Shown here: piece after piece, positions 55,339-64,000 of the stretch | How positions within the stretch are numbered: the first letter of the stretch is position 1 | How the letters are laid out: each line of letters begins with the position of its first letter | Assembly (NCBI GenBank): GCA_938082375.1 | Contig: CALKCJ010000010.1 | Coordinates: 1 to 64,000 of the forward strand | Reading direction: 5' to 3' | DNA from: an uncultured Thermomicrobiaceae bacterium | GTDB lineage: Bacteria; Chloroflexota; Chloroflexia; Thermomicrobiales; Thermomicrobiaceae | DNA: 64,000 nt | Position numbers and translations under genes: made by a program | The notes under the pieces: generated by a model | The model's database searches: none | Seen by the model: only the letters and a program-made list of their open reading frames with translations | What the model was told of the DNA's origin: nothing

Positions 55339-56541
55339 ATGCAGAGCATCGAGCCAGCGATCGAGCTGTCCGGGGTCTGGAAGCGCTATCCGGGTATCGA
55401 GCGACCGGCCGTACGCGACCTCGATCTCACCGTCTACCGCGGTGAGATCCTGGCACTGCTCGGCCCCAGCGGCTGTGGCAAAACCACGACGCTGCGGCTC
55501 ATCGCCGGCTTCGAGCGGCCGGATGCCGGTACGGTGACCTTGCACGGGCACATCGTCGCGGACGAGCGCCGTTTCGTGCCTCCAGAGCGGCGCGGGGTCG
55601 GTATGGTCTTCCAGGACTACGCGCTCTTCCCACACCTCACGGTGGCGGAGAACATCGCCTTTGGCCTCAGTTCCCTCGCGCGGGCGGCACGCCGCCAGCG
55701 GGTCGAGGAACTCCTCCGGCTCACCGATTTGCAGGACGTACGTGATCGCTACCCGCACCAGCTCTCCGGTGGTCAGCAGCAGCGAGTCGCGATCGCCCGC
55801 GCGCTCGGGCCCAGCCCTCAGGTGCTCCTACTCGACGAGCCGTTCTCTCACCTCGACACCGAACTGCGCCTGCAGATGCGCACTGAACTGCGCCGCTTGC
55901 TAGACCGCCTCCAGATCACCGCTGTCCTGGTCACCCACGACCAGCAGGAGGCGATGGCAATTGCTGACCGCGTAGCGGTCATGCTGTCCGGCCACATCGA
56001 GCAGGTCGACACACCTGACAAGGTCTACCATTACCCAGTGAACCGCGCGGTAGCACAGTTTGTCGGCCAGGCCACCTTTGTCCCGGCCCGCCTGAACGGC
56101 GTCGTAGCCGAGTCCGACCTCGGGCGGTTTGCGTTCGAAGCGAGGGCGCGCACGCCCGAACTCGTCGAGCTCCTTGTCCGCCCCCGCGATGTGTCATTGG
56201 AGGCCGACCCTGAGGGGATTGCCGTCGTCCTTGCACGTCAGTTCCAGGGGCCAGAAACGGTCTACCTGGTGCAACTGCCATGCGGCGTGCAGCTTCAGAC
56301 CAGCCAACCCTCATATGTCGACCTCTCTCCGGGTACGCGGGTGCGTGTCCGCTGTAACCGCGCGCGGCTGGCCGCCTTCGACCGCCATGCGCAAGTCGGC
56401 CTCACCGTCGCGCCGAATGCAGCGATCGGTTCGTACCGTGGAGCGATAGCGAGCGACGACTGCCTCGGTACGGTGGGTTCAGGGGACGCCGTGGCCGAAA
56501 GCCGCAACAGGCTGGAGCCAGCGGAGCCTCAGCTTCCCTAA
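55339..56541 (+). CDS. Iron(III) ABC transporter ATP-binding protein
   Basis: A 400-aa ABC ATPase. Walker A is LGPSGCGKTTTLRLI (residues 41-55), the Q-loop is MVFQDYALFPHLTV, the signature is QLSGGQQQRVAIARAL and Walker B is VLLLDEPFSHLD, with the switch His in VLVTHDQQEA. The C-terminal part from about residue 240 is a TOBE-type regulatory domain (LLVRPRDVSLEADPEG). FbpC/PotA-like length. The start is ATG 55339 behind GGGAGGG, with a short spacing. It completes the SBP-permease-ATPase operon. Confidence 0.93.
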   Translation: MQSIEPAIELSGVWKRYPGIERPAVRDLDLTVYRGEILALLGPSGCGKTTTLRLIAGFERPDAGTVTLHGHIVADERRFVPPERRGVGMVFQDYALFPHLTVAENIAFGLSSLARAARRQRVEELLRLTDLQDVRDRYPHQLSGGQQQRVAIARALGPSPQVLLLDEPFSHLDTELRLQMRTELRRLLDRLQITAVLVTHDQQEAMAIADRVAVMLSGHIEQVDTPDKVYHYPVNRAVAQFVGQATFVPARLNGVVAESDLGRFAFEARARTPELVELLVRPRDVSLEADPEGIAVVLARQFQGPETVYLVQLPCGVQLQTSQPSYVDLSPGTRVRVRCNRARLAAFDRHAQVGLTVAPNAAIGSYRGAIASDDCLGTVGSGDAVAESRNRLEPAEPQLP

Positions 56542-56645
56542 AACGGCCTGGTGCAGGCTCGTGTCCGGTTGTTCCACCCACAGTCATAGCCAGCGTCGAG
56601 GCGCACTCGGGTTAACCCCGCACGGATGTCAGGAAAATCCTGATC

Positions 56646-56674
56646 ATGACAGGTTCAACTTGCTGGTGTAGGAT
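56646..56674 (+). promoter_or_regulatory. Promoter of the cytochrome oxidase operon
   Basis: ATGACA (56646-56651), a 17-bp spacer, then TAGGAT (56669-56674), about 70 bp before the ATG of subunit II. A small hairpin TCAGGAAAATCCTGA lies just upstream at 56629-56643 and could be a regulatory or structural element; it is not identical to the iron boxes. Confidence 0.6.
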
Positions 56675-56744
56675 AGGCTGCAGCGAAGGGGAGTCACCCG
56701 GGGTGCCCTCTCGCGGGTGTTGTCGGCGTGAAGTGAGGAGACAT

Positions 56745-57779
56745 ATGGGAAAGGGGAGGCTCTGGACGCGATCCCTGCTTGCCTGTGCACTTAGTCTGCT
56801 GGCTGTAGCCCTCACCGGCTGCGCCATCGGCAACAGCCCACAGTCGGTGAACCGCCCGGCCGGAGACCACATGGGCAAGATTTGGGATCTGTTTGTGCCG
56901 ATCTTCTGGCTTTCCGTCGTGATCTTCGCGCTCGTCACCGCAATTCTGTTGTTCGCCCTTTGGCGCTTCCGGCAACGGCCAGGGGAGGATCGCCACCCCG
57001 AGCAACTGCACGGCAATACCCGTCTCGAAATCGCCTGGACGATGGCACCAGCCGTGATCCTCGCCATCATCGCAGTACCCACGCTCTCCCTCATCTTCGA
57101 CCTCGACCGCGAGCCCGGCCCAGAAGCGTTGACCGTTCGCGCCATCGGCCATCAGTGGTGGTGGGAGTTCCAGTATCCTGAGCTGAACGTGGTCACGGCT
57201 AACGAGCTGCATATAGTCGTCGACCGGCCGGTACGGATCGAGCTCCATTCGGTCGACGTGATCCATAGCTTCTGGGTACCCCGGCTAGCGGGCAAGCGCG
57301 ACGTGATCCCCGGCTGGAACAACGTGTTGACGTTCACCCCCCATGAGGTGGGCGTCTTTCCCGGCCAGTGCGCCGAGTTCTGCGGGATCCAGCACGCGAA
57401 CATGAAGTTCACCGTGGTCGTGCAGACCCAGGAAGAGTTCGACGCCTGGGTCCGCCAGCAGCAGCAACCAGCGGCCGAGGTTCCGGCCGATCCCCTGGCA
57501 GCCCAGGGTCGGGAGCTGTTCCTCACTCCGGCCAATGCCTGTATTGGTTGCCACGCCGTGGCCGGGACTGAGGCAAAGGGGAAGGTCGGCCCCGATCTCA
57601 CGCATGTGGGGAGCCGTGGTATCATCGCGGGCGGGATGCTCGAAAACAGTCCAGAAAACCTCGCTCGCTGGCTGAGAAACCCGCAAGCGGTCAAGCCCGG
57701 CAACAAAATGGTGCTGCCGCGGCAGCTTACCGACCAAGAGATCGAAGCGCTCGTGGCATACCTCATGAGCCTCAAGTAG
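56745..57779 (+). CDS. coxB: Cytochrome c oxidase subunit II with fused cytochrome c
   Basis: A 344-aa subunit II of a caa3-type oxidase. The signal peptide ends at lipobox LTGC (Cys26); two TM helices follow (IFWLSVVIFALVTAILLF, IAWTMAPAVILAIIAVP). The CuA centre ligands are H174, C209, C213, H217 and M220 (QCAEFCGIQHANM). The C-terminal cytochrome c domain has the heme motif CIGCH (266-270) and a Met (NKMVLPRQL). It receives electrons from cytochrome c. The start is ATG 56745 behind GTGAGGAG. Confidence 0.95.
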   Translation: MGKGRLWTRSLLACALSLLAVALTGCAIGNSPQSVNRPAGDHMGKIWDLFVPIFWLSVVIFALVTAILLFALWRFRQRPGEDRHPEQLHGNTRLEIAWTMAPAVILAIIAVPTLSLIFDLDREPGPEALTVRAIGHQWWWEFQYPELNVVTANELHIVVDRPVRIELHSVDVIHSFWVPRLAGKRDVIPGWNNVLTFTPHEVGVFPGQCAEFCGIQHANMKFTVVVQTQEEFDAWVRQQQQPAAEVPADPLAAQGRELFLTPANACIGCHAVAGTEAKGKVGPDLTHVGSRGIIAGGMLENSPENLARWLRNPQAVKPGNKMVLPRQLTDQEIEALVAYLMSLK

Positions 57780-57818
57780 AAGCGCCGCGCACGGAGTGAG
57801 CCAGAGGAGTTCGTGTAG

Positions 57819-59774
57819 ATGGTCGAGTCCGCGCTCAAGCTGGAACGAGCTCGATACGAGCGCTCGGCGCTCGTCGAGTGGTTGACGACGGTCGACCACA
57901 AGAAGATCGGGATCCTCTACTTCTGGACCTCGATCGTGTTCCTGCTCATCGCCGGGTTCCTCGCTCTCCTCATTCGCACCCAGTTGATCGTGCCCGGGAA
58001 TACCTTCTTAGGCCCGGAGACGTACAACCAAGTCTTCACCATGCACGGCACGATGATGGTGTTCTTCGTGGGGATGCCGCTCAACGCCGCGTTCTTCAAC
58101 TTCTTCGTCCCGCTGATGATCGGCGCGCGCGACGTGGCCTTCCCGCGGCTCAACGCCTTCAGCTACTGGGCGTTTCTGCTGGGCAGTCTCTTAATGCTGA
58201 GCGGGTTCCTCTTCGGCGCGGCGCCCGACGGTGGGTGGTTTGGCTACGCCAACTTGACCAGTAGCCGGCTCTACTCTCCCGGACTCAACATCGACTTCTG
58301 GGTCATGGGGCTCCAGGTGCTCGGCGTCGCTTCGCTCGCTTCGGCGCTCAACTTCTTCGTAACCATCGTCAACATGCGCGCACCCGGCATGAGCCTGATG
58401 CGTATGCCGGTCTTCGTCTGGATGACACTGATTACCGCCATTCTGATCTTGCTTGCGTTCCCCTCCTTGACTGTCGGCCTGTTCATGATCATGTTTGATC
58501 GCTACTTCGGTACGAACTTCTTTAACCCGGCCGCTGGCGGTGACCCCGTCATCTGGCAACACCTGTTCTGGATCTTCGGTCATCCCGAGGTCTACATCCT
58601 CATTTTGCCACCGATGGGGATGATTTCAGAGATCCTCCCGACGTTCTCGCGTAAGCCGCTGTTCGGCTATACGTTTGTCGTCTTCGCTGGGATGGGTATC
58701 GCCTTCCTCTCCTTCGGTGTCTGGGCGCACCACATGTTCGCCGTCGGCATGGGTCCAGTGCCGAACGCCGTCTTCGCGACCACCACGATGCTGATCGCGA
58801 TCCCGACCGGCGTCAAGATCTTCAACTGGCTCGGCACGCTGTGGGGCGGCTCGATCCGCATGACTACCGCTCTGCTGTTTGCGGCGGCCTTCATCTCGAT
58901 GTTCACGATCGGCGGCATCTCCGGTGTCATGCATGCCAGCGTGCCGATCGACTACTGGCAGACCGACTCCTACTTCGTGGTCGCCCACTTCCACTACGTC
59001 CTCTTCGGCGGGCTGGTCTTCGCGGTCCTAGCCGCGACGTACTACTGGTTCCCCAAGATGTTCGGGCGGATGCTGGACGAGCGGCTGGGCAAGCTGCACT
59101 TTGTGCTTACCCTCATCGGCTTCAACCTGACCTTCTTCCCCATGCACTTCCTCGGCATCGACGGCATGCCACGCCGGATCTACACGTACAGCGCGGGCAT
59201 GGGCTGGGATGTCTGGAATCTGGTGATCTCGATCGGCGGATACCTCACCGCGCTCTCGTTCCTGGTCTTCCTGTACAACGTCGTGCGCGCGTTCCAGCGG
59301 CCCGCCGATGCGCCAGCCGACCCCTGGGACGGCCGAACGCTCGAATGGGCAATCCCCTCGCCACCGCCCGCCTACAACTTCGACGTCGTGCCAGTCGTGC
59401 GCGGGCGTGACGCCTTCTGGATTGAGAAGTACGGCGCCGAGCAAGTCGTCGGCCCCACAGCAGAGCCGCATGGCCCAGCATCGGGTGGCAGTCCACAGCG
59501 GTCGCACAATCCAAACCCAGGGCAGCACGCCGGGCACGGCCAGGGCGCTCCCTCCGGCCACGGCGGTCAGGCCCACATCCACCTGCCACCGCCCTCCTGG
59601 TTCCCACTCGCGACGGCCATCGGGCTCACCCTAATGGGCACCGGTATGGTGATGCACGCGAGCGACACGCTCGGAAGCCTCGGCTTCCCGGTGGTTGGCC
59701 TCGGGATCGCCGTTGTCGTCGTGAGCTTGTTAGGCTGGACATTCGAGCCGATCCACGAGCAGGCGCATGCGTAG
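57819..59774 (+). CDS. coxA: Cytochrome c oxidase subunit I with a C-terminal extension
   Basis: A 651-aa heme-copper oxidase subunit I. Metal and proton elements: GTMMVFFVGMP (the MHGT heme a His is in FTMHGTMMV), FGHPEVYILILPPMG (Cu-B His-Tyr pair), GVWAHHMFAVGM (Cu-B His pair), VVAHFHYVLFGG (heme a3/heme a His). After the twelve-helix core, about 530-600 is a Gly/His/Pro-rich linker (PNPGQHAGHGQGAP) and the final 60 residues form two further membrane helices (ATAIGLTLMGTGMVMHA; GLGIAVVVVSLLGWTF), an extra segment beyond the usual length of about 530. Function: reduction of O2 to water with proton pumping. Confidence 0.95.
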   Translation: MVESALKLERARYERSALVEWLTTVDHKKIGILYFWTSIVFLLIAGFLALLIRTQLIVPGNTFLGPETYNQVFTMHGTMMVFFVGMPLNAAFFNFFVPLMIGARDVAFPRLNAFSYWAFLLGSLLMLSGFLFGAAPDGGWFGYANLTSSRLYSPGLNIDFWVMGLQVLGVASLASALNFFVTIVNMRAPGMSLMRMPVFVWMTLITAILILLAFPSLTVGLFMIMFDRYFGTNFFNPAAGGDPVIWQHLFWIFGHPEVYILILPPMGMISEILPTFSRKPLFGYTFVVFAGMGIAFLSFGVWAHHMFAVGMGPVPNAVFATTTMLIAIPTGVKIFNWLGTLWGGSIRMTTALLFAAAFISMFTIGGISGVMHASVPIDYWQTDSYFVVAHFHYVLFGGLVFAVLAATYYWFPKMFGRMLDERLGKLHFVLTLIGFNLTFFPMHFLGIDGMPRRIYTYSAGMGWDVWNLVISIGGYLTALSFLVFLYNVVRAFQRPADAPADPWDGRTLEWAIPSPPPAYNFDVVPVVRGRDAFWIEKYGAEQVVGPTAEPHGPASGGSPQRSHNPNPGQHAGHGQGAPSGHGGQAHIHLPPPSWFPLATAIGLTLMGTGMVMHASDTLGSLGFPVVGLGIAVVVVSLLGWTFEPIHEQAHA

Positions 59775-59844
59775 GTTCGCACGCCAGGCCTTCTCGGAGT
59801 GAAAACAGCATCAGCGCACGAGACGGTAGGGAGGAGCAGAGGTC

Positions 59845-60447
59845 TTGAGCAGTACAACGGTCGGCCACGCGCCGGAAGCGCACGCGACGACGACTGGCAT
59901 CTCGCACAACAAGATGATGATGTGGGCTTTCTTGGCCTCGGACTGCATGTTTTTCGGCTCGCTGATCTGGGTCTACATGGCCTACCGCGGGCGCAGCATC
60001 CAAGGGCCATACCCGCATGAGATCCTGAACATCCCCTTTACCTCGGTCAGCGCGGCCGTGCTGTTGCTGAGCAGTCTCGCGATGGTGCTCGCGCTGCACG
60101 GGATCCAGCATGGCAACATGCGTCGCTTCCGCGTCTGGCTGGGCGCCACGGCGGCGCTGGGCGCGCTCTTCCTGGGTGGCCAGTACTTTGAGTTCACCGA
60201 GTTCTACCACCATGGCCTCTCCCTCCAGCAGAACCTCTTTGGGACGACGTTCTTCGTGCTGACCGGCTTCCATGGGACACACGTCGGGATTGGCATCATC
60301 TGGTTGGTTACCCTGATCTTGCTGTCGCTCTTCGGCCGGTTGACGCCAGCAAACGCCGAGCGGGTCGAGATCGCCGGCCTCTACTGGCACTTCGTCGACA
60401 TCGTTTGGATCGTCATCTTCACGCTCGTGTACCTGATTCCGTATTGA
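59845..60447 (+). CDS. coxC: Cytochrome c oxidase subunit III
   Basis: A 200-aa subunit III with five membrane helices: MMWAFLASDCMFFGSLIWVYM, SAAVLLLSSLAMVLALHGI, RVWLGATAALGALFLGGQYF, TFFVLTGFHGTHVGIGII and DIVWIVIFTLVYLI. The conserved TGFHGTHV and WHFVDIVWIV motifs are typical. Start TTG 59845 with GGAGCAGAGG upstream. It lies between coxA (70 bp) and the small subunit IV gene. Confidence 0.92.
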   Translation: MSSTTVGHAPEAHATTTGISHNKMMMWAFLASDCMFFGSLIWVYMAYRGRSIQGPYPHEILNIPFTSVSAAVLLLSSLAMVLALHGIQHGNMRRFRVWLGATAALGALFLGGQYFEFTEFYHHGLSLQQNLFGTTFFVLTGFHGTHVGIGIIWLVTLILLSLFGRLTPANAERVEIAGLYWHFVDIVWIVIFTLVYLIPY

Positions 60448-60481
60448 AGCCGCCAGCGCAGCGAACGAGAGGAGCTGAACG

Positions 60482-60781
60482 ATGGAACAGGCACAGCAGG
60501 CGCTTGAACGTCCCCATCCGGGGCCACTGACCTATGTCAAGGTTGCGGTGGTTCTGGCCATCGTTACGGTCATCGAGGTGGCAACCTACTACCTCGTCGA
60601 CTACCTTCACGGGACTATCGTCCCGATCCTGCTGGTGCTCTCGGCGGCCAAGTTCGTGCTCGTCGTCGGCTTTTACATGCACCTGAAGTTCGATGCGCCG
60701 CTGCTGCGCGGTATCTTTGGGTGGGGTCTCGCCGTCGCTATCGGTATCACGCTCGCAATGCTGGCCCTCTACCAGCTTTGA
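60482..60781 (+). CDS. Cytochrome c oxidase subunit IV (prokaryotic type)
   Basis: A 99-aa membrane protein with three helices: VKVAVVLAIVTVIEVATYYL, IVPILLVLSAAKFVLVVGFYM and GLAVAIGITLAMLALY. The segment FVLVVGFYMHLKFD is characteristic of the small bacterial subunit IV (CyoD/CoxD-like). It begins 34 bp after coxC, with GAGAGGAG upstream. It completes the coxBACD operon. Confidence 0.9.
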   Translation: MEQAQQALERPHPGPLTYVKVAVVLAIVTVIEVATYYLVDYLHGTIVPILLVLSAAKFVLVVGFYMHLKFDAPLLRGIFGWGLAVAIGITLAMLALYQL

Positions 60782-60864
60782 GCCGCGCTGGCGCAACGAG
60801 CTGACGGGACGGAGAGGGTAACGCACGACGGAGAGTCCATTCCAAGGCATACTTGTTGACTGGG

Positions 60865-60909
60865 CGCCCGGCCTTCAGCGTCGACACTCTGCGAGGCCGG
60901 CGTTTCCTT
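60865..60909 (+). terminator. Possible terminator after the cox operon
   Basis: CGCCCGGCCT (60865-60874) pairs with AGGCCGGCG (60894-60902) with one bulged C, followed by TTTCCTT. The loop of 19 nt is longer than ideal. It is 84 bp after the last cox gene and before hppA. Confidence 0.5.
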
Positions 60910-61075
60910 GCGCGCCGTTCGGACGCTACCGTGTCAGCGAGCACCGGCGTCCTCCGCGACCAGAAGTGAGCAGCGGCTCGTTCGACACAGCAGCCACCAC
61001 CCGTCTCGCTGCCGAGCGAGTCGATTACCGGGAAATAGGTGACGGTCGGGCAGGGTTTGGAGGAGGGCATCGTCC

Positions 61076-63136
61076 ATGATCGGTACTGCACTCACGATTG
61101 CGATCGTGGCCGGCGTCGCAGCCGTCCTTTATGGAGCGGCACTGGTGCGCTGGGTACTCGCTCAGCCCGGTGGCGACGAGCGCATGCGGGCCATCGCCTC
61201 GGCCATCCAGGAGGGTGCCGAGGCATACATGCGGCGACAGTACTCGCTCGTCGCCGTCGTCGCGGTCGTCATTGCCGTACTGCTGTGGCTTTTTCTCGAC
61301 CTGACGACGGCCATAGGCTTTCTCATCGGTGCGACGGCCTCAGCCCTGGCCGGTTTCATCGGCATGAGTGTCGCGGTCCGGGCCAACGTCCGGACCGCCG
61401 AAGCCGGCAAGCGTAACCTCGAGTCCGCGCTGACCGTCGCCTTTCGGGGTGGGTCAGTCACCGGGCTACTCGTCGCAGGTCTGGGCCTGCTGGCGGTGAG
61501 CGGCTTCTACGCCGCGACCCGCGACGTCGCCGCCCTCGTGGGCCTGGGCTTTGGCGGGAGCCTGATCTCGGTGTTTGCGCGCATCGGGGGTGGGATCTAC
61601 ACCAAGGCCGCCGACGTCGGCGCCGATCTGGTGGGCAAGGTCGAGGCCGGCATCCCAGAGGACGACCCACGCAACCCGGCGGTGATTGCCGACAACGTCG
61701 GCGACAACGTGGGCGACTGCGCCGGGATGGCTGCCGACCTCTTCGAGACCTACGCCGTGACGGCCATTGCTGCGATGCTGCTCGGCAATCTGGTGTTCGA
61801 CGGGAACGAGACGGCGATCGTCTACCCGCTCGTGCTTGGCGCTGCCTCGATCCTCACCTCGATCGTCGGCACGTTCTTCGTCCGGCTCGACCGCAGCCGT
61901 TCGATTATGCGTGCCCTCTACAAGGGCCTGGGGGCTAGCATGATCCTGGCCGCCGTCCTCTTCCTGCCCCTCACCGGCTGGCTCATGGGCAGCAACCCGG
62001 TGATCACTGATTCTCCAGTGACCCTCTTCGGCATCACGCTCACGCTGTCAGCGACGGCGAAGCTCTGGCTTAGCGCGCTCATCGGCCTGATCGTGACGCT
62101 CGGTGTGGTCGTCTTCACGGAGTACTACACCTCGGAGAAATACGGGCCGGTGAGACGGATCGCGCTCGCCTCCGAGACGGGCCATGCGACTAACATCATC
62201 GCCGGGCTGGCAGTCTCCATGCGCGCGACCGCTTTGCCAATTATCTTGATCGCTCTTGCGATCTACACGGCCTACAACCTAACCGTGTCGCCCACGACTC
62301 CCTACGCCGGCCTCTACGGCCTCGCCGTCGCCGCGATGGCGATGCTCTCGATGACTGGCATGATCGTGGCGATCGACTCCTTCGGACCGATCACCGATAA
62401 CGCTGGCGGCATCGCGGAGATGGCTGAGTTGCCGGAGAGCGTTCGGACGGTCACCGACCCGCTGGATGCGGTGGGCAATACCACCAAGGCGGTGACCAAG
62501 GCATACGCGATCGGCTCGGCTGGCCTCGCTGCCCTCGTCCTCTTCGCTTCGTACTTCCTGGAAATCAGCGGCACCGTCAGATTCGAGCTGTCCAACCCGC
62601 GCGTTGTCATTGGCCTGCTAGTCGGCGCCATGCTCCCCTATCTCTTCGCCAGCATCCTGATGGAAGCGGTAGGGAAGGCCGGCGGTGCCGTGGTACAGGA
62701 AGTGCGCCGCCAGTTCCGCGAGATCCCCGGCCTGCTCGAGGGCACCGCTCGCCCGGAGTATGGCCGCGCGGTCGACATCGTTACGCGGCGAGCGCTGCGC
62801 GAGATGTTGATTCCGGCCTTGCTCCCTGTACTTGGCCCCATCGTCGTCGGCATCACGCTGGGCAAGGAAGCGGTCGGCGGCCTGCTGATCGGATCTATCA
62901 CCACCGGCCTCTTCGTCGCCATCTCGATGACGACCGGCGGTGCCGCCTGGGACAATGCGAAGAAGGCGATCGAAGCGGGCGCGCACGGTGGCAAGGGCAG
63001 CTTCGCCCATCAGGCTGCTGTGACGGGCGATACTGTCGGTGATCCCTACAAGGACACCGCTGGCCCCGCTATCAACCCGATGATCAAGGTCGTCAATATC
63101 GTCGCGCTCCTGCTCGTCGCCGCGCTCAACTGGTAG
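61076..63136 (+). CDS. hppA: Membrane-bound H+-translocating pyrophosphatase
   Basis: A 686-aa polytopic protein with about 16 helices that pumps protons (or sodium) using PPi. The catalytic signature is [19 protein letters not shown] near residue 205, with [20 protein letters not shown] before it and [17 protein letters not shown] at the C terminus. The position that decides K+ dependence reads [17 protein letters not shown], where Lys in the K-A-V position marks the K+-independent subfamily. The ATG 61076 is 9 bp after GGAGGAGG. It is a thermophile-compatible energy-conserving enzyme and follows the respiratory operon. Confidence 0.95.
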   Translation: MIGTALTIAIVAGVAAVLYGAALVRWVLAQPGGDERMRAIASAIQEGAEAYMRRQYSLVAVVAVVIAVLLWLFLDLTTAIGFLIGATASALAGFIGMSVAVRANVRTAEAGKRNLESALTVAFRGGSVTGLLVAGLGLLAVSGFYAATRDVAALVGLGFGGSLISVFARIGGGIYTKAADVGADLVGKVEAGIPEDDPRNPAVIADNVGDNVGDCAGMAADLFETYAVTAIAAMLLGNLVFDGNETAIVYPLVLGAASILTSIVGTFFVRLDRSRSIMRALYKGLGASMILAAVLFLPLTGWLMGSNPVITDSPVTLFGITLTLSATAKLWLSALIGLIVTLGVVVFTEYYTSEKYGPVRRIALASETGHATNIIAGLAVSMRATALPIILIALAIYTAYNLTVSPTTPYAGLYGLAVAAMAMLSMTGMIVAIDSFGPITDNAGGIAEMAELPESVRTVTDPLDAVGNTTKAVTKAYAIGSAGLAALVLFASYFLEISGTVRFELSNPRVVIGLLVGAMLPYLFASILMEAVGKAGGAVVQEVRRQFREIPGLLEGTARPEYGRAVDIVTRRALREMLIPALLPVLGPIVVGITLGKEAVGGLLIGSITTGLFVAISMTTGGAAWDNAKKAIEAGAHGGKGSFAHQAAVTGDTVGDPYKDTAGPAINPMIKVVNIVALLLVAALNW

Positions 63137-63161
63137 AGCGTGGCTGGCCACGTATCGTCCG

Positions 63162-63195
63162 CCCCCGCCCGGCCCCTTATCCGGCCCGGCGGGGG
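63162..63195. terminator. Bidirectional terminator-like hairpin
   Basis: CCCCCGCCCGG and CCCGGCGGGGG, complementary with one mismatch, lie between the convergent hppA and PfkB genes and could terminate both. The plus-strand downstream tract is TGTGCTTTC, which is weak. Confidence 0.5.
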
Positions 63196-63215
63196 TGTGC
63201 TTTCAGCGCGCACGT

Positions 63216-64000
63216 TCACTCGAACGGCGGCGCCGGTTCCCGGATCAAAGGCCACGCGCGGGCAGCCTGCTCCACCTGAGAGCGAAACGGCAGAGACGGT
63301 TGGGCGCCCGCGCTCTGCACAGCGAGCGCGCCGGCCCACACCGCACGCTCAGCGATCGACATCCAGTCGAGCCCCTGAGCGAGGAGCGACACCAGCGCGC
63401 CGATGAAGGCGTCACCGGCTGCGGTGGTATCGACGACGTCGACCGCGGGGGCCGGGACGCGGAACCACCCGGCCGGGACCGAGAACAAGGCACCGCGGGC
63501 ACCGAGGGTCACCACCACCGCGCCCGCGCCATGTCGGTGCAGTCGCTCCACTGCACGCTCGACGGGCCCATCCCACGTGCCAGCGAGCTGGCGAGCCTCC
63601 AGGTTGTTGACGACCAGGATGTCCGCTAGCTCGAGCAGCGCTCGTGCTTCCGGTGTGAACGGTGTGGCGTTCAGCACGGCTGTCGCTCTTGCGGCCCGGG
63701 CCGTCGACAGGGCCGCCCGGACAGCCGCGATCGGCACCTCGAGCTGGGTACAGACCACGTCCCCTGAAGCGATCCGCCCGGCGAGCGCGACCTCGACTTC
63801 CTCTGCCGTAAGCGTGCCGTTCGCGCCGGGAACGATCGTAATTGCGTTCTCACCCGACTGAGCGACGAGAATCAGTGCTACTCCACCGGGTACCTCAGCA
63901 CGCCGGGCAACGGATTCGATCTCGACGCCGCTCTCAGCAAGGTCGGCGAGTCGTTGCAGGCTGTATGGATCGTCCCCAACGGCACCGACCATCGCGACAG
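63216..64000 (-). CDS. PfkB-family sugar kinase (ribokinase-like), N terminus beyond the window
   Basis: The last about 260 residues of a PfkB carbohydrate kinase; the frame is open to the right edge, so the N terminus is missing. Visible motifs: MVGAVGDDPYSLQRLADL, QLEVPIAAV, ADILVVNNLEARQL, VTLGARGALF and the C-terminal signature VDVVDTTAAGDAFIGALVSLLAQGL with the catalytic Asp of DTTAAGDAF. It phosphorylates a sugar or nucleoside with ATP; closest pattern is ribokinase. It converges on hppA. Confidence 0.9.
   Translation of the reverse strand, partial: VAMVGAVGDDPYSLQRLADLAESGVEIESVARRAEVPGGVALILVAQSGENAITIVPGANGTLTAEEVEVALAGRIASGDVVCTQLEVPIAAVRAALSTARAARATAVLNATPFTPEARALLELADILVVNNLEARQLAGTWDGPVERAVERLHRHGAGAVVVTLGARGALFSVPAGWFRVPAPAVDVVDTTAAGDAFIGALVSLLAQGLDWMSIAERAVWAGALAVQSAGAQPSLPFRSQVEQAARAWPLIREPAPPFE

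Overview
The window is about 64 kb of GC-rich, densely packed bacterial chromosome. The gene set, with an AroA/AroC pair, a UvrA/UvrC pair, an aa3-type cytochrome c oxidase with a heme-c-fused subunit II, a membrane H+-pyrophosphatase, many lipoproteins, frequent GTG starts and RYFPETGH-type secreted repeats, fits a thermophilic Chloroflexota of the Thermomicrobia type. That assignment is inferred from gene content and composition only.

Layout. 1-207: the end of a CRISPR array (30-bp repeat, 35/36-bp spacers); one spacer is self-complementary to the preceding repeat. 208-773: no gene seen. 774-6898 (minus): a twice-frameshifted C45-family acyltransferase/hydrolase pseudogene, serS, an HNH nuclease and uvrA, with a LexA-like box upstream of uvrA. 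7106-9747 (plus): a methyltransferase, a sugar-epimerase-like cupin and aroA, facing aroC. 11011-20135: a GNAT protein, an oligopeptide-type binding lipoprotein, a gamma-glutamyltransferase, a secreted Ig/LGFP-like protein, a small P-loop kinase, an uncharacterised protein, a Nif3-like protein and a methyltransferase. 20309-23658: an MMPL exporter followed by a CrtC/AttH-like lipoprotein. 23696-23855: a strong promoter and an intrinsic terminator enclosing a structured RNA of about 125 nt with no credible normal gene. 24021-28826: ridA, an LLM oxidoreductase, a second gamma-glutamyltransferase, an amidohydrolase and a GNAT. 28823-32436 (minus): an operon dac-rluB-cmk-plsC-GNAT. 32561-34272: hisC-hisB. 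34368-37465 (minus): a membrane protein, a 61-aa coiled-coil protein, rarA and rph. 37817-45158: two membrane/glycolipid-type genes, tsaC, uvrC, a zinc ribbon and fhs.

The most interesting part is 45700-56541. A Rad52-like single-strand annealing protein sits behind a promoter whose start region is covered by a good match to the Gram-positive type LexA (SOS) box. Next come two iron-uptake operons: an FTR1-type permease with a partner lipoprotein, a hydantoinase-A-like protein and a small membrane protein, then a complete Fe(III) ABC transporter. Each is preceded by TTGACA-17 bp-(-10)-3 bp and then an almost identical 19-bp inverted repeat, CCCGACTAAYATTGTCGGG. This is most simply read as the operator of one iron-responsive repressor; it does not look like a standard Fur or DtxR/IdeR box.

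56646-63195 holds the coxBACD operon and a K+-independent-type H+-pyrophosphatase, and the window ends inside a PfkB sugar kinase. Functions come from motif reading without database searches; start codons were chosen from ribosome-binding sites and gene overlaps.
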